Shown: positions 1 to 7,445, numbered from the stretch's first letter. The stretch: DNA of 12,748 nt from Pseudomonadota bacterium (GCA_021805275.1 JAJZFQ010000307.1:1-12748); one strand, 5' to 3'. Notes: generated by a model from the letters alone, not told the origin. A program made the numbers and translations.

Positions 1-19
1 GCGAAAGGCGGATGCGCTG

Positions 20-3000
20 ATGAGTCTGGTGCGGCTCGCGCTGCGGCGCCCCTACACGATATTCGTCCTGGTGGTCGGTGTGATCGCCGGGGCCTTGCTC
101 GCCATCAACAAGATGTCCGCGGACGTCTTCCCGCCGCTCGGCGTTCCGACCATCTACGTCGCCCAGCCCTACCCGGGAATGACCGCGGCGCAGATGGAGG
201 GATTTCTCACCTACTATTACGAGTACAACTTTCTCTACATCACCGGCATCCGCGAGGTCGAGGCGCGCTCGATCGAGGGTGCGGCGCTGCTGAAGATCAC
301 CTTCCAGCCCGGCACCAACATGGCGCAGGCGATGTCCGAGACCGTGCAGTACGTGAACCGAGCGCACGCCTACATGCCGCCCGGAACGGTGCCGCCGTTC
401 ATCGTGCGCTTTGACGCCGGCAGCGTGCCGGTGGGCTATCTGGCCTTCTCCAGTCCGACGCGCACCGTGGCGCAGATGCAGGATCTGGCGCTGAACACCG
501 TCCGTCCGATGTTCGCCACGCTCCCCGGGGTGTCCGCCGAGGCGCCGTTCGGTGGCAGCGCGCGCACCGTGATCGTCTCGCTCGACCCGGCGAAGCTGCA
601 GGCCTACCGCCTCTCGCCCGATCAGGTGGTGAGCGCGATTGCGAAGTCCGAGACCATCAGCCCGGCGGGCAACATCGACCTGGGCACGCGCAATCCGGTC
701 GTGGAACTGAACTCCATTGCGCACAACATCGCGGATCTGGGCGCCGTGCCGATCCGCACCGGCACCTTTCCGGCGGTCTTCGTGCGCGACGTAGGCTCGG
801 TGGCCGATGGTGCGGACATCACCACCAGCATCGCGCTGGTCGACGGGCATCCGACCGTCTATCTGCCGGTCACCAAGCGGGCGGATGCCTCGACGCTCAC
901 GGTGGTCAATGAGGTCAAAGCAAACCTCGGGCGCTTTCAGGCGGCGCTGCCGCCCGACGTGCACATCCACTACGTGCTCGATCAGTCTCCGTTCGTGACC
1001 CGCGCCATCGGCAGTCTGACTCTGGAAGGGGCACTCGGGGCGCTGCTCGCCGGGGCGATGGTGCTGCTGTTTCTGCGCGACTGGCGCAGCGCCTTCATCG
1101 TCGTGCTGAATATTCCGCTGGCGTTGCTCGCCGCCGTGCTCGCGTTGTGGCTCACCGGGCAGAGCATCAACCTCATGACGCTCGGCGGTCTGCTGCTCGC
1201 CGTCGGCATCCTGGTCGATCAATCCACGGTGGTGATCGAGAACATCCACACCCACCTCGTACATCAGGAGAGCGTCGAGCGTGCGGTGCTCGATGCCTCG
1301 CACGAGGTGGTGATCCCGCTGCTGATCGCGATGCTGTGCGTCGTGGCAGTGTTCCTGCCGTCCTTCGCCATGCAGGGCGCGGCGCGCGCGCTGTTCGTGC
1401 CGCTGTCGCTCGCGGTCGGCTTCTCGATGATCGCCTCCTACCTGCTCGCCAACACGCTGGTGCCGGTGCTGTCGGTATGGGCGTTCCGGCGCTGGCATCA
1501 TGCCGGGGAGGCCGCCGAGCACGATCCGGGTCTGATCGTGCGGTTGCAGGGGGCCTATGGCCGCTATCTTCAGCCGCTGGTGCACCGCCGCGCGCGCGTG
1601 CTCCTGGGGTACCTGCTCGTCTGCGCCGCGCTGCTGGGGCTGCTCGCGCCACGGCTCGGGACCGACATCTTCCCACGGGCCGAGTCCGGTCAGGCCCAGG
1701 TGCAGATGCGTCTCGGACTGCCCCCCGGTACGCGCCTCGAGCTGACCGTACAGGCGGTGCAGCGCGTGCTCGAGCTGATCAAGCATGACGCCGGGGCGCA
1801 TTCGATCCAGGTCTCCCTCGCGCTCGCCGGGGTGCACGGCTCGCCGTTTCCGAGCAACTTCATCTATCTCTGGAACAGCGGACCGCACGAGGCGGTGCTG
1901 CAGGTGCAATTTCGTCCGTCGGTGCATCTGGATCTGGCGGCGTTTCGCGATCGGCTGCGGCGCGACATCGCCCGTCAGCTGCCGCAGGTGCGCGTGTCGT
2001 TCGAACCGGCCGACATCGTCAGCCGGGTGATGAGCTTCGGGGCCTCGACCCCGATCGAGGTCGATGCCATCGGTGCGGATCTGCGCACCGATCGCGCCTA
2101 CGCGCAGCGGATCCGCCAGCAACTTGCAGCGCTCGGCATGCTGCGCGACGTGCAGTTCGGTCAGCCGCTGCAGTACCCGGCGGTGCGGGTCGAGGTGGAC
2201 CGCGAGCGCGCCGGGCTCCTCGGCGTGACGCAGCACGATGTGATCCAGTCGCTGACGCCCGCGACCGCCTCCAGCCGCTACACGCAGCGGATCTTCTGGG
2301 CAGGCCCGAGCGGCATCGCCTACGCGGTGCAGGTGCAGATCCCGCAGCATCGGCTGAGCTCGCTCGAGGACCTGCGCGACGTGCCGATCGCCAGCCGCGA
2401 CGGCACCCCGCAACTGCTGCGCAACCTCGGCAGCATCGAGCCCGGCACCGTGGTCGGGGAGTACGACGATCACGACAACCAGCATTACGCCTCGGTGACG
2501 GCCAACTTCGAGGGCACCAGCCTCGGGCAGGCCGCCACCGCCGTGCGGCGCGCGATCGCCGCCGCCGGGGAGCCGCCGGCCGGCGTCAGCGTGGCGGTGC
2601 GCGGGGAAGTACAGACGATGGGCGAGCTGATGGGCGCACTCAGCGGCGGGCTGCTGCTGGCGGTGTTCGTCATCGCGCTGCTGCTGGTGGCCAACTTCCA
2701 GTCCTGGGAGCTCGCGCTGGTGACGATTGCGAGCGTCCCGGCGGTGTTGGTCGGAGTGGTGGTGATGCTGCTCGCAACCGGCACGACGCTCAATCTCGAA
2801 TCCTTCATCGGGGCGATCATGGCCATCGGGGTGGCGATCGCCAACGCGATTCTGTTCGTCACCTTCGCCGAGCGGGCGCGCCTGGCGGGACAGAGCGCCG
2901 CCGAGGCCGGCGTGAGCGGGGCGGTGAGCCGCCTGCGCCCGATCGTCATGACCACGCTGGCGATGATGGCCGGGATGCTGCCGATGGCGGCCGGCTGGGG

Positions 3001-3187
3001 CGAGGGCGGTCAACAGGCCGCGCCGCTCGGCCGGGCCGTGATCGGTGGGCTGGCCCTGGCGACGCTCGCGACGCTGTGGGTCCTGCCGGCGGTATTTGCC
3101 CTGATTCGTGCGCAGGCGCCGCGCCGCTCGCCTTCGTTGGATCCTGATGAACTGGCGCGGCTGCACCATGAGGAGGTCCGAGGATGA
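20..3187 (+). CDS. RND-family efflux transporter permease (inner-membrane pump subunit)
   Basis: Proton-driven export pump of the resistance-nodulation-division superfamily; with the next two genes it should form a tripartite inner membrane-periplasm-outer membrane exporter. The 1055 residues show the two-fold RND plan: TM1 at about 13-30, a periplasmic domain to about 330, TM2-TM6 at about 336-482, TM7 at about 528-544, a second periplasmic domain to about 865, and TM8-TM12 at about 870-1029. TM4 carries GGLLLAVGILVDQSTVVIEN (389-408). Aligned by eye to AcrB, the Asp407-Asp408 pair becomes D400-Q401 and Lys940 becomes A941, so the standard proton relay is incomplete. Substrate cannot be read from sequence. 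The ATG at 20 overlaps by one base a TGA (18-20) in another frame, which may end an upstream cotranscribed gene; AAGGCGGA at 5-12 is a plausible ribosome site. The frame stays open to the window edge, so a longer start is not excluded. The 3' end overlaps the adaptor start by 4 bp. Confidence 0.93.
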   Translation: MSLVRLALRRPYTIFVLVVGVIAGALLAINKMSADVFPPLGVPTIYVAQPYPGMTAAQMEGFLTYYYEYNFLYITGIREVEARSIEGAALLKITFQPGTNMAQAMSETVQYVNRAHAYMPPGTVPPFIVRFDAGSVPVGYLAFSSPTRTVAQMQDLALNTVRPMFATLPGVSAEAPFGGSARTVIVSLDPAKLQAYRLSPDQVVSAIAKSETISPAGNIDLGTRNPVVELNSIAHNIADLGAVPIRTGTFPAVFVRDVGSVADGADITTSIALVDGHPTVYLPVTKRADASTLTVVNEVKANLGRFQAALPPDVHIHYVLDQSPFVTRAIGSLTLEGALGALLAGAMVLLFLRDWRSAFIVVLNIPLALLAAVLALWLTGQSINLMTLGGLLLAVGILVDQSTVVIENIHTHLVHQESVERAVLDASHEVVIPLLIAMLCVVAVFLPSFAMQGAARALFVPLSLAVGFSMIASYLLANTLVPVLSVWAFRRWHHAGEAAEHDPGLIVRLQGAYGRYLQPLVHRRARVLLGYLLVCAALLGLLAPRLGTDIFPRAESGQAQVQMRLGLPPGTRLELTVQAVQRVLELIKHDAGAHSIQVSLALAGVHGSPFPSNFIYLWNSGPHEAVLQVQFRPSVHLDLAAFRDRLRRDIARQLPQVRVSFEPADIVSRVMSFGASTPIEVDAIGADLRTDRAYAQRIRQQLAALGMLRDVQFGQPLQYPAVRVEVDRERAGLLGVTQHDVIQSLTPATASSRYTQRIFWAGPSGIAYAVQVQIPQHRLSSLEDLRDVPIASRDGTPQLLRNLGSIEPGTVVGEYDDHDNQHYASVTANFEGTSLGQAATAVRRAIAAAGEPPAGVSVAVRGEVQTMGELMGALSGGLLLAVFVIALLLVANFQSWELALVTIASVPAVLVGVVVMLLATGTTLNLESFIGAIMAIGVAIANAILFVTFAERARLAGQSAAEAGVSGAVSRLRPIVMTTLAMMAGMLPMAAGWGEGGQQAAPLGRAVIGGLALATLATLWVLPAVFALIRAQAPRRSPSLDPDELARLHHEEVRG
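3170..3176 (+). promoter_or_regulatory. Shine-Dalgarno site for the adaptor gene
   Basis: GAGGAGG lies 7 nt before the ATG at 3184, inside the last codons of the permease gene. It is the strongest ribosome-binding site I see in the window. It fixes the adaptor start at the ATGA overlap rather than at the internal Met codons (residues 22-23). Confidence 0.75.
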
Positions 3188-4056
3188 TCTGCAATGCATT
3201 GTTCCGTCGGCGGCGCGTGAGCGCCGGGCACACGCGGTGGAGGGCGATGATGTGGGCCGGGGCGATCGGCGTGACGGGTGCGGCGGGACTCGCCGCGGCC
3301 GGTGAGGCGCGCGCGGTGCACGTCACGACGCTGGTGCTGCCGGCTCACGTGGTCGCGTATCAGGCCGCGCTCATCACGGCGAAGGTGGCCGGTTTCGTCA
3401 AACGCATTCCGGTCGACACGGGGGATCGGGTCAAGGCCGGCCAGCTCATCGCGGTGCTCGAGGTCCCGGAGCTCGAGGCGGACCGGGTGAAGTACCGCGC
3501 GCAGCTCCAGGTGGCCGAGCGCAACTTCACCCGCGTGCAGGAGGCGGCCAAGGCGGCCCCCGATCTGGTGACGCCGCAGCAGGTGGATCTGGAGCGCGGA
3601 CGGCTCGAAGTGGCGCGGGCGGAATTCACCCGCATTGAGGCGCTGCTGCGCTACGCGCGGGTCACGGCACCGTTCTCCGGCACGATCACGGCGCGCTACG
3701 TCGATCCGGGCGCCTTCGTGTCGGTGCCGACCGCGGGCACGCCGCGCGGTGCGGCGATCGTGACTCTGATGAGTTTGAGCCGGGTGAGAGTGCAGATCCC
3801 GGTGCCGGAGAATGTGGCCGCGCAAGTGCGCCCGGGCACCGCCGCGGTGATCCGCAGTCCGTCGCTTCCCGGGCAGCGCATCCGCGCGAGCGTCACCCGC
3901 GTCAGCTACGCACTGGCGAGGGACAGTCAGACCATGCTCGCGGAGATCGACACGGTGAACCCTGGCCATGACCTGCTGCCTGGGATGTACGTCTCGGTGC
4001 AACTGACGACGCACCCGGTGCCGGTCCTCGCGGGCGCGCACCGGGGTGTGCACTGA
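3184..4056 (+). CDS. RND periplasmic adaptor subunit (HlyD/membrane-fusion family), short form
   Basis: Periplasmic adaptor that should bridge the upstream permease and the downstream TolC-like channel. The basic N-terminus plus a hydrophobic run (about 23-44, ending EARA) looks like a signal peptide or membrane anchor. A biotinyl-lipoyl-like half (about 60-95, with the AKVAGFVKRIPVDTGDRVKAG motif region), a short alpha-hairpin (about 96-155) and the second lipoyl half (about 158-182, VTAPFSGTITARYVDPGAFV) follow. A beta-barrel domain runs to about 276 and includes LLPGMYVSVQL. At 290 residues it is shorter than usual for RND adaptors (about 350-400): it stops just after the beta-barrel, so the C-terminal membrane-proximal domain is absent. 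Its TGA (4054-4056) overlaps the next ATG by one base, so nothing of that domain follows, and I see no continuation in another frame. The family call is firm; whether this short form is functional is inference. Confidence 0.88.
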   Translation: MICNALFRRRRVSAGHTRWRAMMWAGAIGVTGAAGLAAAGEARAVHVTTLVLPAHVVAYQAALITAKVAGFVKRIPVDTGDRVKAGQLIAVLEVPELEADRVKYRAQLQVAERNFTRVQEAAKAAPDLVTPQQVDLERGRLEVARAEFTRIEALLRYARVTAPFSGTITARYVDPGAFVSVPTAGTPRGAAIVTLMSLSRVRVQIPVPENVAAQVRPGTAAVIRSPSLPGQRIRASVTRVSYALARDSQTMLAEIDTVNPGHDLLPGMYVSVQLTTHPVPVLAGAHRGVH

Positions 4057-5405
4057 TGGGCTCGCCCGCCGCGCCGCTGCGCGGGGCACTCGCGCTCGGC
4101 CTCGCGCTGCTCGGTGCGGGTCCGGCGTACGCCGGTGCGTCGGCCCCCGAGGTGCCCGCGACCGTGCAGCGCATCGATCTGGCGACCGCGCTACGCCTGG
4201 CGGGGGTGAACAACCTGGATCTGGCGCGGGTGCGCGCCGCGCAGCATCAGGCGCAGGCCGCCAACAATGCCGCGACGCTGCGGTTCGTGCCGAGCCTGAC
4301 CGTCGGGGAGAGCCTTGCGCAGCGCACCGGTGCGGATCAGCAGACCAGCGGGGCGATGCTCGAGGTGGACAAGCAGCTGTATCGACGCGCCGCGACGGTG
4401 GCGCTGTCCGTCGAGCTCGGCGATGCGATCTTCAGCAAGCTCGCGGCCCTGCAACTGCAGCGTGCCGCCGGCGAGGACGTCGACGCCGAGCGCGCCGCCG
4501 CGCTGCTCGCCACCGCCAATGCCTACTTCGATCTGGTCAGCGCGGTGGCCGAGCGGGACATCGCCGTGCAGTCGGTGCAGATCTCGCAGGACTATCAATC
4601 GCAGCTCGAGCGCGCCGCGGCCATCGGCCTGACCAACCGCAGCGAGGCGTTGCGTCTGGCCGTGCAGACTCAGCAGGCGAGGGTCGCGCTGCGCGGCGCC
4701 GAGGCGCACGTGCGAATCTGCGCGGCGCGACTCGCCGTGGTGCTGCGGATCGATCCGGCCGTGGTGCTCAGGCCCGCCGAGCACCTGGCGGCCACGCCGC
4801 GGCTCGTGCGGCTCGATACGCCGCTCACGCAGCTGATCCACACGGCGCTGCGTGAGCGCCCGGAGCTGAAGGCGAGCGCCGCGGCGCTGGCGGCGGCCGA
4901 GCGACAGCGCTCGGGGGCGAAGTACGGTCCGCTCATTCCTTCGATCGGCGCGGTCGCGCTCTACGGCCAGGCGCGCGGCGCGGCGGGTGGGGCGCTCAGT
5001 CCCTACCGTGCGGTGCACGATTATGCCGTCGGACTCAGCTGGCGGTTCGGGCCCGGGGGACTGTTGGATTTCAGTCGCACCGAAGCGGCCGATGCCCAAC
5101 TCGAGCGCCGGCAGATCCTCGCCGAGCAACTGCGCCAGGGCATCATCGAGCAGGTGGTGAGCGCGCTCACAGCGGCCCAGAGCGCACAGGATCAGATGCA
5201 GATGGCGCAGCGCGGGGTCGCGCTCGCCGAGCGCAGTCTGCAGCTCAGTATGCAGCGGAAGAACTTCGGAGTGTATGCCGTGACCGAGGTGATCCAGGCG
5301 CAGCAGGACTTCGCCCACGCGCGCAGCAGCGATGCCGAGGCGCTCTCGAACTATGCCAAGGCGCAGTACGCGCTCGCCGCGGCGATCGGACGGCTCGGCC
5401 ACTAG
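4056..5405 (+). CDS. TolC-family outer-membrane efflux channel
   Basis: Outer-membrane channel-tunnel of the tripartite pump. The 449-residue protein begins with a signal peptide (about 1-26, ending AYA) and has no lipobox cysteine, so it resembles TolC rather than the lipidated OprM type. The body shows the internal two-fold repeat of the family: long Ala/Gln/Leu-rich helices at about 40-75 and 135-230, and again at about 255-290 and 340-445. Between them are beta-strand segments with alternating residues, such as LTVGESLAQ (81-89) and YAVGLSWRFGPG (323-334). The ending, with ALSNYAKAQYALAAAIGRLG (429-448), is typical of the family. The start overlaps the adaptor stop as TGATG, with no clear separate ribosome site, so translation is probably coupled. 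The gene ends 11 bp before a perfect inverted repeat that closes the operon. Confidence 0.9.
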   Translation: MGSPAAPLRGALALGLALLGAGPAYAGASAPEVPATVQRIDLATALRLAGVNNLDLARVRAAQHQAQAANNAATLRFVPSLTVGESLAQRTGADQQTSGAMLEVDKQLYRRAATVALSVELGDAIFSKLAALQLQRAAGEDVDAERAAALLATANAYFDLVSAVAERDIAVQSVQISQDYQSQLERAAAIGLTNRSEALRLAVQTQQARVALRGAEAHVRICAARLAVVLRIDPAVVLRPAEHLAATPRLVRLDTPLTQLIHTALRERPELKASAAALAAAERQRSGAKYGPLIPSIGAVALYGQARGAAGGALSPYRAVHDYAVGLSWRFGPGGLLDFSRTEAADAQLERRQILAEQLRQGIIEQVVSALTAAQSAQDQMQMAQRGVALAERSLQLSMQRKNFGVYAVTEVIQAQQDFAHARSSDAEALSNYAKAQYALAAAIGRLGH

Positions 5406-5416
5406 CGCCGGCAGGG

Positions 5417-5452
5417 CTCGCACCCTCTGCGCCACGGCGCAGAGGGTGCGAG
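5417..5452. terminator. Perfect 17-bp inverted repeat between convergent genes, probable bidirectional terminator
   Basis: The left arm CTCGCACCCTCTGCGCC (5417-5433) and the right arm GGCGCAGAGGGTGCGAG (5436-5452) are exact reverse complements around an AC dinucleotide; in RNA the closing C-G pair would open to give a 4-nt loop on a 16-bp stem. It sits between the stop of the TolC-like gene (5405) and the stop of the minus-strand porin (5479), so it can serve both. Neither side has a T-tract, which is untypical of a classical intrinsic terminator; it may act in transcription ending or in protecting the 3' ends of both messages. Confidence 0.7.
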
Positions 5453-5478
5453 CGTCTCTCCGCGGGCGCCCCGGGGGC

Positions 5479-6918
5479 TCAGCGCTGGTACGGGTAGTAG
5501 CGGAACGAGGCGAGACCGACGAACATGTTCGCGCTCGGCGCCCCGCCGATGCCGGCAAACGCATCGCGCTGCAGATACTCGCCCTGCAGACCGAACTGCA
5601 TGTTGCCGAGCCTGCTCTGGTAGAACTTCCACCAGAATCCGCCGCTCAGCTCGCTCACCGAACGGGTGTTGCCGACGCAGGTGCCGCTCAGGGCCTCACA
5701 GCCGCTGTTGTTGAACTGCGGAGCGCCGTAGCCGTAGGTCGCCGTGCCGACGGTGTAGTACTTGGAGCTCTCCTGCTCGCGTCCGGCGTACCCGTAGATC
5801 GTCCAGAACGGGTTCGGGGTGTAGGTGAGGCCGAGCAGCACCTCGTACTCGGAAATCGGTGCGAGCGCCCCGGCCGGGGTCATGGTGACATCCGGCAGCT
5901 GCGCCGAGCCGTAGCGGCCGATCCCCTTGCCGATCAGTCCGCTCGCCTGGAAGGACAGGCGCTGGGCGATCAGCGGCAGGATCACGCCGGCGCCGATGCC
6001 GCCGCCGGCGACGGTATTGCTCTGCCGATCGATGCTCGAGCGGAACCAACGGCTCAGGCCGTAGATCTCGTAGTGACCCCAGCCCGGATCGAATGCCGCC
6101 TTGACGATGACGTCCGGGGCGATGTCCGTGGAGTAGGTGGTCGTGGGGTTCATCAGGCCGGCGGCATCGCCGGGGTTCTGATACACCACGCCCGACGGCG
6201 GGAACGAGCCGGCCGGGGCACCGACGGCGTTGATGCCGTTGCCGGTGACGGTCTGCGGGCTCTCCAGAGACGCCCCGAGGGAGAACTTCTTGCTGAAGTG
6301 CTCGACGACGCGGATCTGCGGGGTGCGCGCCCAGTTGAACCCGACGATGTAGGACGAATCGATGCCCATCGGGACGTCCTCATCGCGCGGGTATAAGCCA
6401 TCCTTGTAGAGCGTCGCGAGGCTCCAGTTCTGACCGGCGAGGACGTCCAGCCCGTAGTCGGTGGTGAAGCGGGCGTAGAACACCCGCATGCGCAGCGTGT
6501 AGCTGTTGCTCTCGCGCGAGTTCGAGGTGACCCCGGAGCTGAGGAAGTCCGTCTCCATGTACGCCTCGGCGCGGACGCCGTCGAACTTCGCCCCCTGGGC
6601 AAGCAGGGTGAATCGGCTCTGGCGGGCGCTCTGGCGAAACTCGGAGATCGAGCTGTTCGGATTGTTGGTGAAGGGGATGCCGGTATTGAAGTCCGAGCCG
6701 ACGTCCGCCGACTGGTTGCGGTTGCGGTAGACGGTGGCGAGCTCGGCGAAGCCGCCGAAGGTCAGCGTCAGCGGTCCGGTCTGGATGGACGGGGCGCTTG
6801 GGGCGTGAGCGAACGCTGGTGCGCCGGCAGCGGCGGCAGCGAGGGCGCCTAGGCCCACCAGGACGCGCTTCGAGGCGCATCGGCGGGAGGGTGTCGTGAC
6901 AGTCATTGAGGTGCTCAT
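5479..6918 (-). CDS. Outer-membrane beta-barrel porin (possibly DcaP-like), predicted phosphate-starvation inducible
   Basis: A 479-residue outer-membrane pore protein. A signal peptide with a basic start and an Ala/Gly-rich core (about 17-37) ends at AFA. The mature chain is built of alternating hydrophobic/polar, aromatic-rich strands: LTLTFGGFAELATVYRN (51-67), SRFTLLAQGA (101-110), LRMRVFYARFTTDYGLDVLAGQNW (142-165), YEIYGLSRWF (283-292), EVLLGLTYTP (359-368) and FVGLASFRYYPY (466-477). Gly/Asn-rich loops lie between them. C407 and C414 could form a loop disulfide. The early GGFAELATVYRN and the SRF...AYMETDF (101-124) pattern recall DcaP-like porins, but I cannot confirm the subfamily. 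It ends with Arg rather than the usual aromatic residue. The start is the first of two close in-frame ATGs (6918 and 6906); neither has a good Shine-Dalgarno site. About 445 bp upstream is a strong Pho box with a -10 element facing this gene, so the cargo is plausibly phosphate or organophosphate. That role is inference from the promoter, not from the protein. Confidence 0.8.
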   Translation of the reverse strand: MSTSMTVTTPSRRCASKRVLVGLGALAAAAAGAPAFAHAPSAPSIQTGPLTLTFGGFAELATVYRNRNQSADVGSDFNTGIPFTNNPNSSISEFRQSARQSRFTLLAQGAKFDGVRAEAYMETDFLSSGVTSNSRESNSYTLRMRVFYARFTTDYGLDVLAGQNWSLATLYKDGLYPRDEDVPMGIDSSYIVGFNWARTPQIRVVEHFSKKFSLGASLESPQTVTGNGINAVGAPAGSFPPSGVVYQNPGDAAGLMNPTTTYSTDIAPDVIVKAAFDPGWGHYEIYGLSRWFRSSIDRQSNTVAGGGIGAGVILPLIAQRLSFQASGLIGKGIGRYGSAQLPDVTMTPAGALAPISEYEVLLGLTYTPNPFWTIYGYAGREQESSKYYTVGTATYGYGAPQFNNSGCEALSGTCVGNTRSVSELSGGFWWKFYQSRLGNMQFGLQGEYLQRDAFAGIGGAPSANMFVGLASFRYYPYQR

Positions 6919-7267
6919 GCTCGTGGGTTCACTCGTGAAGGGGTGGGCGATGGATTAACCGTGCAGGGGTGCCGGGCATCCGGCGAGCGCGTGCACCCAT
7001 GACCTCAGTCCGAACACGCGCGCAGTGTCGCGCACGTGTGCGACGATGGAAGTCGTGGGATGCCGCGATGGCGCATCGACTCTCCCGGGGTGCCCGCGGA
7101 GGAGGCACGCACAGTGCCGCGCGGCGTCGACACGCCGCTCGCAGCGGTACACCCGACCTGGGGGATCGGGTGCTCGCGGGTAGAGTGCGCAACGGATGCG
7201 CCAACAGATCACCGTGGGACTCCTCTGAATCGTCGTTCTCGAAACGGCGCGTGTTGTTCCCCGAACC
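6919..7267. other. Gene-free stretch: probable long 5' leader of the porin message
   Basis: No credible coding region: the open frames on the minus strand give Arg/Cys/Pro-rich peptides unlike any family and overlap one another. If the Pho promoter at 7361-7394 is used, this stretch is transcribed as untranslated leader of the porin. Visible structure includes a small hairpin (GCCGG, loop GCAT, CCGGC) around 6971-6984 and an 18-bp near-palindrome at 7027-7044. Confidence 0.5.
7027..7044. repeat. 18-bp near-perfect palindrome
   Basis: GTCGCGCACGTGTGCGAC is self-complementary except for one base pair (G-T in the RNA form) and is centred on CACGTG. It lies about 110 bp before the porin start. 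It could be an operator for a dimeric regulator, or a hairpin in the leader RNA. No regulator is identified. Confidence 0.4.
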
Positions 7268-7296
7268 GTGACATCCGCATGACGATGGTGTGACGA
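7268..7296 (-). promoter_or_regulatory. Second PhoB half-site array, facing the porin
   Basis: Read on the minus strand there are three 7-mers at exactly 11-bp intervals: TCGTCAC (7296-7290), TCGTCAT (7285-7279) and ATGTCAC (7274-7268). All keep the GTCA core of the Pho-box unit CTGTCAT and the 4-bp spacers, but each has weaker outer bases than the array further upstream. I see no good -10 hexamer at the expected distance, so it may be an auxiliary PhoB site or a weak second promoter. The array sits between an exact 8-bp inverted pair, CCGAACCG (7261-7268) and CGGTTCGG (7313-7320). Confidence 0.5.
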
Positions 7297-7360
7297 TCGG
7301 TCATCCGGTGCGCGGTTCGGATCGAGACCGGAGCGCCGCGCCGCGCTTCCGCGGGTGATG

Positions 7361-7394
7361 ATTAGATGACAGAAATGTGAAAGTAATGTGACAG
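7361..7394 (-). promoter_or_regulatory. Pho-box promoter directed at the porin
   Basis: On the minus strand three 7-mers repeat every 11 bp: CTGTCAC (7394-7388), CTTTCAC (7383-7377) and CTGTCAT (7372-7366), separated by the AT spacers ATTA and ATTT. This is very close to the Pho-box consensus of two CTGTCAT-like units 4 bp apart. Exactly 10 bp after the second unit comes TCTAAT (7366-7361), a 5-of-6 match to the -10 hexamer, at the spacing known for PhoB-activated sigma-70 promoters, where the box replaces the -35. Transcription would begin near 7354 and read toward the porin, giving a leader of about 435 nt. Confidence 0.75.
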
Positions 7395-7396
7395 TA

Positions 7397-7445
7397 CGGT
7401 CACTCGAATGTCACACGCCCGTAACCTATTGAAAAAAAATAATAA
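7397..7445 (+). promoter_or_regulatory. Pho-box promoter directed at the pstB pair
   Basis: On the plus strand 7-mers repeat every 11 bp: CGGTCAC (7397-7403), ATGTCAC (7408-7414) and a degenerate CCGTAAC (7419-7425). It lies 2 bp from the first unit of the opposing array, so the two promoters are back to back; the join at 7388-7403 is a near-palindrome. An AT-rich run (7426-7451) follows in otherwise GC-rich DNA and offers several -10 candidates, such as TATTGA (7427-7432) and TAATAA (7440-7445); none is at the ideal distance with a strong match. The only genes downstream on this strand are the two pstB genes, 570 bp away. Confidence 0.6.

Noticed and set aside
3010..4089. Minus-strand frame of 359 codons opposite the adaptor gene
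   Set aside because: Shadow of the adaptor and permease genes, His/Arg-rich and without recognisable motifs.
4191..5564. Long minus-strand frame of 457 codons opposite the TolC-like gene
   Set aside because: It mirrors the codons of a well-supported gene and runs through the terminator into the porin; the translation shows no fold pattern.
6929..7212. Two overlapping minus-strand frames of 85-91 codons before the porin
   Set aside because: Arg/Cys/Pro-rich peptides with no motif; more likely leader RNA.
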